Shown in pieces: positions 40,548 through 49,829 of a DNA stretch of 64,000 nt. A program made the position numbers and the translations under genes. This DNA is from Actinomycetota bacterium (GTDB lineage: Bacteria > Actinomycetota > Acidimicrobiia > Acidimicrobiales > Ilumatobacteraceae), in contig WLIV01000001.1 in the NCBI GenBank assembly GCA_009702045.1, positions 207,881 through 271,880 on the forward strand, in the 5' to 3' direction. Below the pieces are notes generated by a model that saw nothing but the letters and a program-made list of their open reading frames with translations, searched no databases and was not told the DNA's origin. Positions within the stretch are counted from its first letter, which is position 1, and the number at the start of each line of letters is the position of its first letter.

Positions 40548-41126
40548 CTAGGAGGTCATGCCGTTCAGGCCAACGAGGCCGCGGGCCAGTTCGATTTCGC
40601 CCATGTGGCGCAGGCCGTGCTGGTAGATCCAGCACTCGGTGGCATCGAGCAGGGTGATGCCCTGCGGCCCGGCGACGCGGGCGCTGTACGTGCTGGCGAT
40701 CTGCGGCGGGAACGGGCGAGTGATGACCACCCGGTCGAGTTCGGCGGCATCGAGTTGTGCCAGCCACTCCTCGGTGCGGGTGAACACGGCGCGCATGTAC
40801 TCCTGGAACGCCTCGTAATCGCCGATGCGTTGGTGGATCATCTCGTCGACCGTGCGGTGTTTGCCATGGTCGTCGATGGTCATGCCGACGCGGGCCTGCC
40901 ACTCGGCATTCCAGATCGGCAGCGTGCCGGTCATCAACATGAACGATGCATCGATCATGTTCGTGATGTGGAACAGGCAGAACGCAATCGGCAGCACACC
41001 CTCGCGTTCAAAGTGGTTGACGTGTTCGATGTCCATGGTGGACACCGCCTGGTGATAGAGCGAGTGCATCGCTTTCATGCGGCGCTGTAGCGAATCCAGC
41101 ACGAGGACATTGGTTGCGTCGGCCAT
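40548..41126 (-). CDS. DinB-like four-helix protein
   Basis: A 192-residue, all-helical protein resembling the DinB/YfiT putative metalloenzyme fold. Candidate metal histidines are in CLFHITNMID near residue 53 and in WIYQHGLRHMGEIE near 165-178, the latter matching the H-x3-H-x-GE signature. Some members are thiol (mycothiol, bacillithiol) transferases. It lies just downstream of the arylsulfatase gene, 14 bases from its stop, and is probably co-transcribed with it. Confidence 0.72.
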   Translation of the reverse strand: MADATNVLVLDSLQRRMKAMHSLYHQAVSTMDIEHVNHFEREGVLPIAFCLFHITNMIDASFMLMTGTLPIWNAEWQARVGMTIDDHGKHRTVDEMIHQRIGDYEAFQEYMRAVFTRTEEWLAQLDAAELDRVVITRPFPPQIASTYSARVAGPQGITLLDATECWIYQHGLRHMGEIELARGLVGLNGMTS

Positions 41127-41140
41127 GGTGAGTGCTCTTT

Positions 41141-43438
41141 CTATTCTCGTGCCATCTCGGCCGCAGCGGTGGCTGCGATGTCGGCCTTCGAGGCCCGCGT
41201 GTGGATGTCGAATCTGGCGAGGTGCACCGTGCCGGTGAATGCAAACGGCGCCGTGTAATCACCGACCGAGGGGGCGACACCATCGCGCCCGATGTCGAGG
41301 CCGGTGGACCCGAGCATGCGCACGATGCGCACGATGCCAGTGGAGGCCAGGTCGGCACCGTCGACGGCGATGTACAACGTGCCCTCGGTGCCGGGAGCGG
41401 CATCACCGCGTTCGAAGCGAGCGACGAATGTGTGGTCGCCCGGCGCGAGCGTCAGCGGGGCCGATGCGCGGTAGTGGTCGCCGAGCGCGTTGTAGTCGAA
41501 GTGCAGCACATCGTCCTTGATGAAGAACGAGTGGCCGACGCTGTGGTTGCCGCGGGCATACAGCACACCCTCCAATCGGGGTCCACCTGGCACTGGCACC
41601 GTCGTATCGATCGTCAGTGTCCAGTTGCGGCCGCCGAGCGGCGGGCACACATCGGAGGGGATGTGCGAGATCGGTGCCAGGTACTCATAGGACAGCCGCG
41701 CATGCGGTGTGCCGGGGCGGGGTTCGCCGGAGAACAGTTCGATCGTGCGATCATCGAGCGGCAGCACACCCATCTCGCCGGCCTGCGACCACCACAGGTC
41801 GATCATCTCGCGCAGCTTCTCCGGCCGGTCGCCCGCGAGGTTGTGGCACTCGCTGAAGTCGGCGTCGAGGTCGAACAGTTCCCATTCGTCATCGTCATAG
41901 GCGTGTCCGGGCACGTGGTAGGTGGTGGCTTTCCAGGCCTTGCCCTCGGTGTCGAGTGCCCAGATGCCGCGGTGTCCCATCTGCTCGAAGTACTGCACTC
42001 GCCGTTGCGGTGGCGCGGCGGCGTCGGCGAACGTGGGGGCGATGGACGTGCCGTGCATCGGAATCTGCTCGAAACCGTTGGCGTGGGTGGGCGCCGAGGT
42101 GCCGGCGATGTCGAGCACGGTGGCGGCAATGTCGACCGCGTGGCAGAACTGGTGGCGCACCTCGCCGCGAGCCTCGATGCCCTTGGGCCAATGCACCACC
42201 AATGGGTCGCGCACGCCGCCACCGTACGTGTTCTGCTTGTACCAACGCAGCGGGCTGTTGCCGGCCTGTGCCCAGCCCCACGGGTAGTTGCTGTGCGAGT
42301 GGGCGGTGCCGATGTCGTCGAGGCGGTGCTCGACGATGTTGTCGATGTTCTCCCAGTTGCCGTTGAAGAAGCTGAACTCGTTCATCACTCCGAACGGGCC
42401 ACCCTCGCGGCTGGCACCGTTGTCGGAGCACACCATGACCATCGTGTCGTCAAGAAGGCCCTGCTGTTCGAGAAATGCGGTCAGGCGACCAATCTGTTCG
42501 TCGGTGTGCTCGAGCATCGCCGCGAATGCTTCTTGCAGCCGGCAGGAGAACGCCTTCTGGTTGGGTGTGAGGTCGTCCCATGCGGGCACACCCGGGTTCC
42601 GTGGTGCCTGCGTGGTGTCGGGCGGCACGATGCCCATCTCCACCTGGCGCTGGTACCAGCGCTCGCGGAGCACGTCGTACCCCTCGTCGAACTTGCCGCG
42701 CCAGCGTTCTAGATAATCGGCAGGTGCCTGATGCGGTGCGTGCATCGCACCGAACGCGAGATACAGGAAGAACGGCCGGTCGGGGCGCACCGACTCCAGA
42801 TCGCGGACCCAGCCGATGGACTGATCGACGATGTCTTCACTGAAGTGATACGGCCGTCCGTCGGGCATCGTCGCCGGCGGTTCGAGGTGGTGATTGTCGC
42901 GGGTGAGTTCCGGGCTGAACTGATCGCTCTCACCCTGCAGGAATCCGTAGTACTTGTCGAACCCCTTCTGCAACGGCCAGTTGTGGTGCGGCCCGGCAGC
43001 CGAAGTCTCCTCCATCGGTGCAAGGTGCCACTTGCCTGCGGCGTATGTGGCGTAGCCGTGTGTGCGCAGCAACTCGGCGATGGTTGCCGCACGCGGCGTG
43101 ATCCCGCCGCGCATGTGCGGGTACCCGCTGTTCCAGTTGGAGATCCCGCGCATACCCACGGCGTGGTGGTTGCGGCCCGACATCAGGCACGCCCGTGTGG
43201 GTGAGCACAGGGCGGTCGTGTGGAAGCTCGTGTAGCGCAGGCCACCCGCCGCAAGCTGATCGATGTTCGGTGTGGACAGCGTGCTCCCGTAACAGTTGAA
43301 GTGCGCGAACCCGGTGTCGTCGAGCACGATCATCACCACGTTCGTGCCACCCAGACCGGCGGGTGGGTTGGGCCACCACGGCTGCGATTCGGTGTGCGTG
43401 CGTCCGATGCGGCCTTGGAATCCCGGTTCGCTCAACAT
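41141..43438 (-). CDS. Arylsulfatase (type I, formylglycine-dependent)
   Basis: A 765-residue sulfatase that hydrolyses sulfate esters. The metal-binding start is [19 protein letters not shown] (Asp pair), and the maturation motif C-x-P-x-R is CSPTR at residues 78-82, where Cys78 must be converted to formylglycine. Further family motifs include TYAAGKWHL and [10 protein letters not shown] with the second metal Asp-Asn (VCSDNGAS). The length and C-terminal beta domain match bacterial PAS/AtsA-like enzymes. No signal peptide is visible, suggesting a cytoplasmic enzyme. No formylglycine-generating enzyme gene is in the window. Transcribed away from the dehalogenase operon from a mirrored promoter. 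Confidence 0.94.
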   Translation of the reverse strand: MLSEPGFQGRIGRTHTESQPWWPNPPAGLGGTNVVMIVLDDTGFAHFNCYGSTLSTPNIDQLAAGGLRYTSFHTTALCSPTRACLMSGRNHHAVGMRGISNWNSGYPHMRGGITPRAATIAELLRTHGYATYAAGKWHLAPMEETSAAGPHHNWPLQKGFDKYYGFLQGESDQFSPELTRDNHHLEPPATMPDGRPYHFSEDIVDQSIGWVRDLESVRPDRPFFLYLAFGAMHAPHQAPADYLERWRGKFDEGYDVLRERWYQRQVEMGIVPPDTTQAPRNPGVPAWDDLTPNQKAFSCRLQEAFAAMLEHTDEQIGRLTAFLEQQGLLDDTMVMVCSDNGASREGGPFGVMNEFSFFNGNWENIDNIVEHRLDDIGTAHSHSNYPWGWAQAGNSPLRWYKQNTYGGGVRDPLVVHWPKGIEARGEVRHQFCHAVDIAATVLDIAGTSAPTHANGFEQIPMHGTSIAPTFADAAAPPQRRVQYFEQMGHRGIWALDTEGKAWKATTYHVPGHAYDDDEWELFDLDADFSECHNLAGDRPEKLREMIDLWWSQAGEMGVLPLDDRTIELFSGEPRPGTPHARLSYEYLAPISHIPSDVCPPLGGRNWTLTIDTTVPVPGGPRLEGVLYARGNHSVGHSFFIKDDVLHFDYNALGDHYRASAPLTLAPGDHTFVARFERGDAAPGTEGTLYIAVDGADLASTGIVRIVRMLGSTGLDIGRDGVAPSVGDYTAPFAFTGTVHLARFDIHTRASKADIAATAAAEMARE

Positions 43439-43444
43439 GCGCCA

Positions 43445-43473
43445 ACCGTAGGTCTTGTCAGAAGGACTGTCAA
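43445..43473 (-). promoter_or_regulatory. Arylsulfatase promoter (TTGACA, 17 bp, TACGGT)
   Basis: On the minus strand TTGACA (43473-43468) is followed by a 17-base spacer, TACGGT (43450-43445), six bases and the ATG at 43438. It is a near-ideal housekeeping promoter for a leaderless mRNA. Confidence 0.75.
43455..43473. promoter_or_regulatory. Candidate TetR operator between mirrored promoters
   Basis: TTGTCAG and CTGTCAA form 7-bp arms with one mismatch around AAGGA. The dyad centre at 43464 is also the symmetry centre of the two -10 boxes. The TetR protein encoded at 44209-44817 is the likely ligand. Confidence 0.55.
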
Positions 43474-43483
43474 CTGTTACGGT
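43455..43483 (+). promoter_or_regulatory. Promoter of the dehalogenase/sulfatase operon (TTGTCA, 17 bp, TACGGT)
   Basis: TTGTCA (43455-43460), a 17-base spacer, TACGGT (43478-43483), six bases, then the ATG at 43490. It overlaps the divergent arylsulfatase promoter so that the two -35 boxes lie inside each other's spacers. Confidence 0.75.
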
Positions 43484-43489
43484 GCGCCC

Positions 43490-44212
43490 ATGTCAGCGAC
43501 CACACCAGCGCCCACGACGGTCGATTTCCACTTCGATGTGATGTGTCCGTTCGCCTACCAGACGTCGCTCTGGATGCGCGCTGCTCGCGATGCGCTGGGG
43601 TTGACGGTGAACTGGCGGTTCTTCAGCCTTGAAGAGGTGAACCGCGCCGAGGGCAAGAAGCACCCATGGGAGCGCGATTGGAGCTACGGCTGGTCGATGA
43701 TGCGCATTGGTGCCCTGCTGCGACGCACCGACATGAGCCTGCTCGACAACTGGTACGCGCGGGCAGGTCAGGCGTTGCACGCCGAGGGGCGCAAGCCGCA
43801 CGACCCGGATGTCGCACGTCAGTTGCTGGTCGACATCGGTCTCGACCCAGCGCTCGTGGACGAAGCCATCGCCGACCCCACCACACACGACGAGATTCGC
43901 TCCGAGCATCAGCGGGTGCTCGACTCCGGCGGGTTCGGTGTGCCGACGCTCATCTTCCCCGACGGGCAGACGCTGTTCGGCCCGGTGCTGATCGACCCGC
44001 CCACCGGTGATGCGGCCGCTCGTCTGTGGCACGGCGTCACCGCCTGGCTCGAGTTCCCGCACCTCTATGAACTGCAGCGCCCCAAGACCGACGCCGATCA
44101 GCACGCCATCGTGCGTTCGTTCGAGCCCTACTTGCAGGCCCGCGATTGGGTATCCATCAACCGTGGCGAAGTGATCCCGTTCGGCACTCAGCGCGTGCAG
44201 GAGTCCCAGTGA
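43490..44212 (+). CDS. DsbA-fold oxidoreductase, Rv2466c-like
   Basis: A 240-residue thioredoxin-fold protein with a large helical insertion, like mycothiol-dependent Rv2466c and hydroxychromene-carboxylate isomerases. The N-terminus [13 protein letters not shown] places one cysteine (about residue 19) at the active site; the second cysteine of the C-P-W-C motif is Ala here, so it would act as a monothiol enzyme. The cis-proline region is [13 protein letters not shown]. Start set by the leaderless promoter. Its stop overlaps the TetR start. It may use mycothiol to reduce or detoxify intermediates of the pathway. Confidence 0.8.
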   Translation: MSATTPAPTTVDFHFDVMCPFAYQTSLWMRAARDALGLTVNWRFFSLEEVNRAEGKKHPWERDWSYGWSMMRIGALLRRTDMSLLDNWYARAGQALHAEGRKPHDPDVARQLLVDIGLDPALVDEAIADPTTHDEIRSEHQRVLDSGGFGVPTLIFPDGQTLFGPVLIDPPTGDAAARLWHGVTAWLEFPHLYELQRPKTDADQHAIVRSFEPYLQARDWVSINRGEVIPFGTQRVQESQ

Positions 44213-44817
44213 CCGCCACGGATGTGCCCGACCGCACGACGGACGGTCGCCACGCTCGACGTGATCGGAACCGTGTGGCGGTGGTCGACGCGATCCTGGC
44301 GCTGTTCTCCGAAGGAAACTTCGAACCGACGAGCGACCAGATTGCCGAGCGGGCAGGCCTGTCACCGCGTTCGTTGTTCCGCTACTTCGACGACCTCGAG
44401 GACCTCAATCGCGTGGCTATCGCCCGCCAGTACGAACGTGTGCGCCAACTGGCGGTACTCGACCTGTCTTCCGACCGGCCGCTGTCCGATCGGGCATCTC
44501 GTCTGGTGCACTCACGTCTTCGCACGTACGACGAGATCGGCTCCGTCGGCATCGTCGCCCGAATCCGGGCACCGTTCCGGCCGATGGTCGCGGAGCAGTT
44601 GCGTCAGGCCCGCGCCATGTGGCGTTCCCAGGTGCAGCAGATGTTCGCTCCCGAACTCAACGCGATGAACCCCGTTCGCGCAGACGGTGCACTGGTCTCC
44701 GTCGACATTCTCGCCTCGTTCGAATCGGTGCAGCTGATGCGCGACGACCAGGGCCTGTCCACTGAGCGCATCGCGGCTGCGCTCATCGATTCGATCACCC
44801 GCATTCTGGAGAACTGA
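44209..44817 (+). CDS. TetR-family transcriptional regulator
   Basis: A 202-residue regulator with an N-terminal helix-turn-helix (about residues 14-60: [38 protein letters not shown]) and a ligand-binding C-terminal domain ([22 protein letters not shown]). The GTG start overlaps the preceding stop. As second gene of the operon it is well placed to control its own promoter and the divergent arylsulfatase gene through the dyad at 43455-43473. Confidence 0.88.
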   Translation: MTATDVPDRTTDGRHARRDRNRVAVVDAILALFSEGNFEPTSDQIAERAGLSPRSLFRYFDDLEDLNRVAIARQYERVRQLAVLDLSSDRPLSDRASRLVHSRLRTYDEIGSVGIVARIRAPFRPMVAEQLRQARAMWRSQVQQMFAPELNAMNPVRADGALVSVDILASFESVQLMRDDQGLSTERIAAALIDSITRILEN

Positions 44818-44820
44818 CCC

Positions 44821-45642
44821 ATGCGTATCACCCTGCTCGGTACCGGCACACCGCTCCCTGACCCGCGTCGCGCCGGCGCGGCAACGTTGGTGACGGCCGA
44901 GGGTCTCACCGCCCTGATCGACTGCGGGCGCGGTGTGTTGATGCGGCTCGTGGCCGCCGGTGTCGTGCCACCGATGCTGAACGCACTGTTGCTCACCCAC
45001 CTGCACAGCGACCACATCACCGACCTCGGCGACGTCATCACCACGTACTGGGTGATGAGTCCGGGGCCGCTGACGCTCACGGTGTACGGCCCCCCCGGTA
45101 CGGCGGAGGTCGTCGCCGGCACACTGGCTTCGCTGGCACCCGATATCCGGTATCGCATGGACCATCACGACGACCTCGTGCAGGGTCCGTCGGTGGTGGC
45201 GGTGGAGGTGCTGCCCGGCGAAGTGTTCACACTCGGGGCGGCCACGGTGCGCGTCGGCGCCACCGACCATCGTCCGGTGGAGCCGACGGTTGCCTACCGC
45301 ATTGAAGTGGAAGGCAAGTCAGTGGTGCTCGGCGGCGACGGAGTGCCGTGCGCGGCACTCGACGAACTGTGCAACGGCGCCGACGCCTACGTGCAGTCGG
45401 TGATGCGTGCCGACATCGTCAAACTGGTGCCCAACGCACGGTTCCAGGACATCCTCGACTACCACTCCACCGTCGAGCAGGCCGGCGAGACCGCCACCCG
45501 CTGCGGTGTGGGTGCACTGGTGATGACCCATTACATCCCTGGCATGCAGCCCGGGCAGGAAGATGAATGGCGCGCTCTGGCCGCCGCCCACTTCACCGGC
45601 CCGATCATCCTCGGCGACGACCTCACCGTTCACGAGTTCTAG
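44821..45642 (+). CDS. MBL-fold metallo-hydrolase (RNase Z-like)
   Basis: A 273-residue metallo-beta-lactamase-fold enzyme. It opens MRITLLGTGTPLPDPRRAGAA in the RNase Z style and has the metal motif THLHSDHITD near residues 59-68, an Asp in LGGDGVP and a His in MTHYIPG. Unlike RNase Z it lacks the exosite arm, so it is more likely a hydrolase of esters, lactones or sulfonates. Three bases separate it from the regulator. Its place beside a dehalogenase and sulfatases argues for a catabolic role. Confidence 0.87.
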   Translation: MRITLLGTGTPLPDPRRAGAATLVTAEGLTALIDCGRGVLMRLVAAGVVPPMLNALLLTHLHSDHITDLGDVITTYWVMSPGPLTLTVYGPPGTAEVVAGTLASLAPDIRYRMDHHDDLVQGPSVVAVEVLPGEVFTLGAATVRVGATDHRPVEPTVAYRIEVEGKSVVLGGDGVPCAALDELCNGADAYVQSVMRADIVKLVPNARFQDILDYHSTVEQAGETATRCGVGALVMTHYIPGMQPGQEDEWRALAAAHFTGPIILGDDLTVHEF

Positions 45643-45674
45643 TTCCCGACCCTCACGACTCACAGGAGCCATCC

Positions 45675-46610
45675 ATGCAGATCCTGCGCACCCCCGATGA
45701 CCGCTTCGCCGGTTTGCCCGATTTCCCGTTCGCCCCGAACTACGCCGACATCACCGCGATCCCTGGCGACCCCAGCGCTGGCACCTTGCGCGTGCATTAC
45801 CTCGACGAGGGCCCGGCCGACGCCGCCCCGATCCTGCTGATGCACGGTGAGCCGTCGTGGAGTTACCTGTACCGGCACATGATCCCGATCCTGACGGCCG
45901 CCGGTCATCGTGTGATTGCCCCCGACCTGGTGGGCTTCGGTCGCAGCGACAAGCCGGCAGCCCAGGGCGACTACACCTACGCCCGCCACATCTCGTGGAT
46001 GAGCGAGTTGGTGTTCGATGTGCTCGATCTGCGCGACGTCACGTTCTTCGGTCAGGACTGGGGTGGCCTCGTCGGTCTGCGCCTCGTCAGTGCGCAACCC
46101 GACCGCTTCGCGCGTGTCGTCGTCGGCAACACCGGCCTTCCCGACGGCAACGGCAAGGCCAGTGAGGCGTTCCTGGCATGGCAGAAGTTCGCCAGCGAAT
46201 CACCCGTGTTCCCGATCGGCGGCATCGTCAACGGTGGCAGCGCGACTGATCTGGCTGCCGACGTCATCGCCGCCTACGACGCACCGTTCCCCGACGACAG
46301 CTACACCGCAGGTGCCCGCATCTTCCCGTCGATGGTGCCGAACCTCGCCGATCAGGCCGAGGTGCCCGAGAACCGTGCCGCCTGGCTGGTACTTGAGCAG
46401 TTCACCCGCCCGTGGCTGTGCGCGTTCAGCGACAGCGACCCGATCACCAAGGGCGGCGAGAGTCCGTTCATGCGCCGCATTCCCGGCGCGCAGGGCCAGC
46501 CGCACACCACGATCGTCGGCGGTGGGCACTTCCTGCAGGAGGACAAGGGCCCCGAGCTGGCCGAGGTGATCCTTCGGTTCATCGACGGCACCCGCGAGAC
46601 CGTCGCCTGA
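45675..46610 (+). CDS. Haloalkane dehalogenase (HLD-I, DhlA/DmbB-like)
   Basis: An alpha/beta hydrolase of 311 residues that replaces halogen on alkanes with hydroxyl. Strong markers: HGEPSWSYLYRHMIP, as in DhlA (oxyanion Glu-Pro-x-Trp motif), the nucleophile Asp128 in FGQDWGG with halide-binding Trp129, FLAWQKFA with a second halide-site Trp, an acid in FSDSDPITKGGE and the catalytic His in GGGHFLQEDKG. Ser at the nucleophile position would mean an esterase; here it is Asp. AGGAG precedes the ATG. The next gene overlaps its stop (TGATG). True substrates could also be natural organohalides. Confidence 0.93.
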   Translation: MQILRTPDDRFAGLPDFPFAPNYADITAIPGDPSAGTLRVHYLDEGPADAAPILLMHGEPSWSYLYRHMIPILTAAGHRVIAPDLVGFGRSDKPAAQGDYTYARHISWMSELVFDVLDLRDVTFFGQDWGGLVGLRLVSAQPDRFARVVVGNTGLPDGNGKASEAFLAWQKFASESPVFPIGGIVNGGSATDLAADVIAAYDAPFPDDSYTAGARIFPSMVPNLADQAEVPENRAAWLVLEQFTRPWLCAFSDSDPITKGGESPFMRRIPGAQGQPHTTIVGGGHFLQEDKGPELAEVILRFIDGTRETVA

Positions 46611-47017
46611 TGTACGGCACCGTTCGACACGAGATCCGGATCCAGCGTCCGGCAGCCGATGTGTGGGCACTCGCTGGTGATGCCGAGCGTCTGTGCGACT
46701 GGTTTCCCGGCATCGTGTCATCCGCGGTCGATGGCACCCTGCGCACGATCGTCACCGCCTCGGGTATCCCGATGCCCGAGGAGATCTTGGCCTGCGATGA
46801 CACGCAGCGCAGGTTCCAATATCGGCTCACCATGCCAGTGTTCAAGCACCACCGCGGCACGATCGACGTGATCGATCTGCACGACGACACCACGTTGGTC
46901 GTCTATTCCACCGAGGCCGACCCGCGAGCCATGGCGCTGGTCATCGGCGGCGGCACCGCCGGTGCTCTGCGCGAACTGAAGCGTCAGATGGAACTCACCA
47001 CCGAGGGAGCGCTCTGA
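46610..47017 (+). CDS. SRPBCC family protein
   Basis: A 135-residue Bet v1-like protein (MYGTVRHEIRIQRPAADVWALAGDAERL, then DWFPGIVSSAVDG) of the polyketide cyclase/dehydrase 2 group. It is joined to both neighbours by one-base TGATG overlaps, so it is made in step with the dehalogenase and the sulfatase. It may bind a pathway intermediate. Not closely related to the SRPBCC gene at 9655. Confidence 0.8.
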   Translation: MYGTVRHEIRIQRPAADVWALAGDAERLCDWFPGIVSSAVDGTLRTIVTASGIPMPEEILACDDTQRRFQYRLTMPVFKHHRGTIDVIDLHDDTTLVVYSTEADPRAMALVIGGGTAGALRELKRQMELTTEGAL

Positions 47018-48561
47018 TGGGCCGCAAGATCCTGTTCATCACCACCGATCAGCAGCGTTACGACACGCTGGGTTGTAACGGTGGCACCATTGCGCGCACG
47101 CCAGTGGTCGATGCCCTCGCCGCACAGGGTGTGCGATACGAGCGACTGCACCCGCAGAGCGTGGTGTGTATGCCCAGCCGCAGCACGATGATCACCGGTC
47201 AGCACGTCAGCACGCACGGTGTGTGGATGAACGGTGTGCCGTTGCCCGAGGACGCCCCATCGGTGGCCGAGGTGCTGCACGATGCCGGCTACCGCACGGC
47301 GATCATCGGTAAGCCCCACTTCGAGCCGTTCCTCGACCCATTCGCCCGCTTCGCCGAGAACACGTTCGCCGGTAACGGCACATTCGGACCGCACCGTGGG
47401 TTCGAGCACTTCGAGTCGGCCACGCACGGTGCCGCCGGCCCGCTGCACTACGCCCGCTGGTTGCTCGCCACCCACCCCGAGGCGGTGGGAATGTTCTATC
47501 CGGTGCTCGACGGGTCGTTGGAGGTCAACGCAATGGGCGGCGGCGACACCGGCGCACCGCAGGCATGGGTGAACAACATCCCCAAGGAGTGGTACCACAC
47601 CGACTGGGTTGCCGATCGCACGATCTCATGGCTCGACTCGCTCGCCGCCGATGACGACTGGTTCTGCTGGATGAGTTTCCCCGACCCGCATCACCCGTGG
47701 GACCCGCCGGCCAGCGAGGTCGCTCGCATCGACTGGCGCGAAGTGCCGCTACCCGCCGGCTACATCGAGAATCAGGCCGAACGCGAGCGGGTGCTCGACA
47801 ACAAGCCGAAGCACTGGCGAGCGTGGTACGACGGACGCGTTGTCAGCAACTACGAGGCCCCGCTGTCGTGGGTGCCCGCCTCGCTAACCGCCGACCAGAT
47901 CCGCGAGACCACCGCCCTGAACGCGGTGGAGTGCGAACTGATCGACGAGGCCATCGGACGTGTGTTGCAGCACCTGCGCGCGAAAGGCTGCGACGACGAC
48001 CTCGACATCGTGTTCACCACCGACCACGGCGAGTTGGGCGGCGACTTCGGTCTGCTGTTCAAGGGCCCGTACCACGTAGATGGTCTGATGCGCTTACCGC
48101 TCATCTGGCGTCCGGCGCCGTCGTCCCGTGCTGGCGCGGAGAGTGGCACGACGGTCACCCGCCCCGTGGGTCACCTCGATCTGGCCCCGACGTTCTGTAC
48201 GATCGCAGGCGTGGAAATACCGCATTGGATGGAAGGCAAACCCTTGCCGATCGACGACACCGATGCCGACGCCCGCGGATTCGAGCGAGTGCTGACGGAG
48301 TGGGACAGCGAACTGTTCGGGGTCGGTGTGCACCTGCGCACCATCACCCGTGACGGTTTCGTGTGCACCACGTACCTTCCGGGCACTGCGCACGACGGCA
48401 CCGAGGGCGAACTGTACGACCTCAACGACGACCCGCTGCAGCGCGTCAACCGCTGGGACGACCCAGCACTTGCGGCCCTGCGCAGCGACCTGATCGCCGA
48501 TCTGTGGGATCACCAACCCCCGATGCAGTTGCCGCTGCGCGGGGTGGAAGCTCCGGTGTGA
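47017..48561 (+). CDS. Sulfatase (type I, formylglycine-dependent)
   Basis: A 514-residue arylsulfatase A-like enzyme. It has KILFITTDQQRYDTLGCNG at the N-terminus, the maturation motif CMPSR at residues 51-55 (Cys51 to formylglycine), TTDHGELGGDFGLLFKG with the metal Asp-His, and KGPYHVDGLMRLPLIW. It resembles choline-sulfatase-like or phosphonate monoester hydrolase-like enzymes more than the longer sulfatase at 41-43 kb. No signal peptide, so it is cytoplasmic. Start overlaps the previous stop by one base and its stop overlaps the next start by four. Confidence 0.93.
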   Translation: MGRKILFITTDQQRYDTLGCNGGTIARTPVVDALAAQGVRYERLHPQSVVCMPSRSTMITGQHVSTHGVWMNGVPLPEDAPSVAEVLHDAGYRTAIIGKPHFEPFLDPFARFAENTFAGNGTFGPHRGFEHFESATHGAAGPLHYARWLLATHPEAVGMFYPVLDGSLEVNAMGGGDTGAPQAWVNNIPKEWYHTDWVADRTISWLDSLAADDDWFCWMSFPDPHHPWDPPASEVARIDWREVPLPAGYIENQAERERVLDNKPKHWRAWYDGRVVSNYEAPLSWVPASLTADQIRETTALNAVECELIDEAIGRVLQHLRAKGCDDDLDIVFTTDHGELGGDFGLLFKGPYHVDGLMRLPLIWRPAPSSRAGAESGTTVTRPVGHLDLAPTFCTIAGVEIPHWMEGKPLPIDDTDADARGFERVLTEWDSELFGVGVHLRTITRDGFVCTTYLPGTAHDGTEGELYDLNDDPLQRVNRWDDPALAALRSDLIADLWDHQPPMQLPLRGVEAPV

Positions 48562-49829
48562 CGGCGCCACGCGGATACTGGCCCAGTCGCTGGCCAGCTG
48601 AGGATGGCGGTCCGACCCGACGTCAGGCGCCGATCGGCGGCGGCGGATTGGGGCTGATCGGCACGGCTGGCGGCGAGCTTGCTGTCACGTCGCGCCAGGC
48701 GTTGGTGTCCACCATGGTCGTGTTGCGCGATCCGGGTGAGGTCTATTTGCTGTGCCACACGGGTGGCGACGCAGCGGTGTCGTGGGTGGAGCAGATCGAT
48801 CCGATCACGCTGGAGACCGTGCGCCGGTCACCCGATCTGCCGGGTGGCCCGACGTGGCCGGGTGGTCTCGCGTGTCATGCCAACGGCTCGATCTATGTCG
48901 CCTTCGGGCGTCACGTGCATCGCCTCACCGCCGAGTTGGAGTTGCTGGCGTCGGCTCGCATGCCTCGTGATCGCCCGTACAACAGTTTCGTGATCCTGCC
49001 CGATGGGCACCTGGCGACGAAGGATTTCGGCGGTCTGCGCGCGGGTCAGACCGAGCCCGACGGGATCGGCGCGTCGGAGATGGTGATCCTGGAACCCGAG
49101 TTCCTCACCGAAGTGGCGCGCAAGGGCATTCCCGAGCCCTCGATCGCACGGCTCAGCGCCGATGGCAATGATCTCTACGTGGTCGGCGACACCAGCCTGT
49201 GGCGTATGCGCTGGGACGGTCAGTCGTTGTCACTCGACTCGTCGTACCGTGCGGTGTATCGCACGTTGCCCGGGCAGACGTACGGCTGGGACGCCGTCAT
49301 CGATTCGGGTGCAGCATGGTTCCTCGACAATGGTGCTGGCACCGAGCGTTACAACGGTTCGTTCAGTGGTCTGGGTACCAGCCCGTCGCCGTTGCACCTG
49401 GTGCACGTCAACCTTTCCACCGCCGATGTCATGCTCACCGAAGTGTGCGGCCTGCCCGGTGGTCTCATTGCCAACCCGCCGGTGCTCGACCCCGTGCGGC
49501 GGATGGTGGTGGCCTACGACAGCGGTAACGGAATCGTCGCCGGTTTCCGCGTCGATGCGCGTGGCCGCACCTCGCCGTTGTGGGAGAAGGAACTGAACCA
49601 CGCCGCCCACCCGCTGCGTTTCCCTAATTCGGGCGAGCTGGTGCTGTGCGATTACGACCCGGTTCGGCGTATGGATCAAGTGGTCGTGATGGACATCGAG
49701 ACCGGTGATGAGCTGGCCCGCGCCGATACCGGCAGCCCGGTGCAGTCCGTGTTGTTCGGTGCTCCAGGTTTCGGGCGCGACTTCTATATGTGTTCGTTCA
49801 CCACGGTGAGCCGCTTCGAAGTCGTGTAG
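48558..49829 (+). CDS. Beta-propeller-like protein of unknown function
   Basis: A 423-residue protein rich in short beta repeats: LVSTMVVLRDPGEVYLLCHT, GGLACHANGSIYVAFGRHVHRL, VILPDGHLATKDFGG, ARLSADGNDLYVVGDTSLWRM. This is the pattern of a six- or seven-blade propeller such as SMP-30 or strictosidine-synthase-like lactonases, but no catalytic residues stand out. The GTG start overlaps the sulfatase stop, so it is the last gene of the operon. It may be a lactonase or a binding protein of the pathway. Confidence 0.7.
   Translation: MTAPRGYWPSRWPAEDGGPTRRQAPIGGGGLGLIGTAGGELAVTSRQALVSTMVVLRDPGEVYLLCHTGGDAAVSWVEQIDPITLETVRRSPDLPGGPTWPGGLACHANGSIYVAFGRHVHRLTAELELLASARMPRDRPYNSFVILPDGHLATKDFGGLRAGQTEPDGIGASEMVILEPEFLTEVARKGIPEPSIARLSADGNDLYVVGDTSLWRMRWDGQSLSLDSSYRAVYRTLPGQTYGWDAVIDSGAAWFLDNGAGTERYNGSFSGLGTSPSPLHLVHVNLSTADVMLTEVCGLPGGLIANPPVLDPVRRMVVAYDSGNGIVAGFRVDARGRTSPLWEKELNHAAHPLRFPNSGELVLCDYDPVRRMDQVVVMDIETGDELARADTGSPVQSVLFGAPGFGRDFYMCSFTTVSRFEVV

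Noticed and set aside
44821..45642. Calling the MBL-fold protein ribonuclease Z
   Set aside because: The HLHSDH motif fits, but the exosite arm is missing and the gene lies in a catabolic operon, so a general hydrolase is safer.
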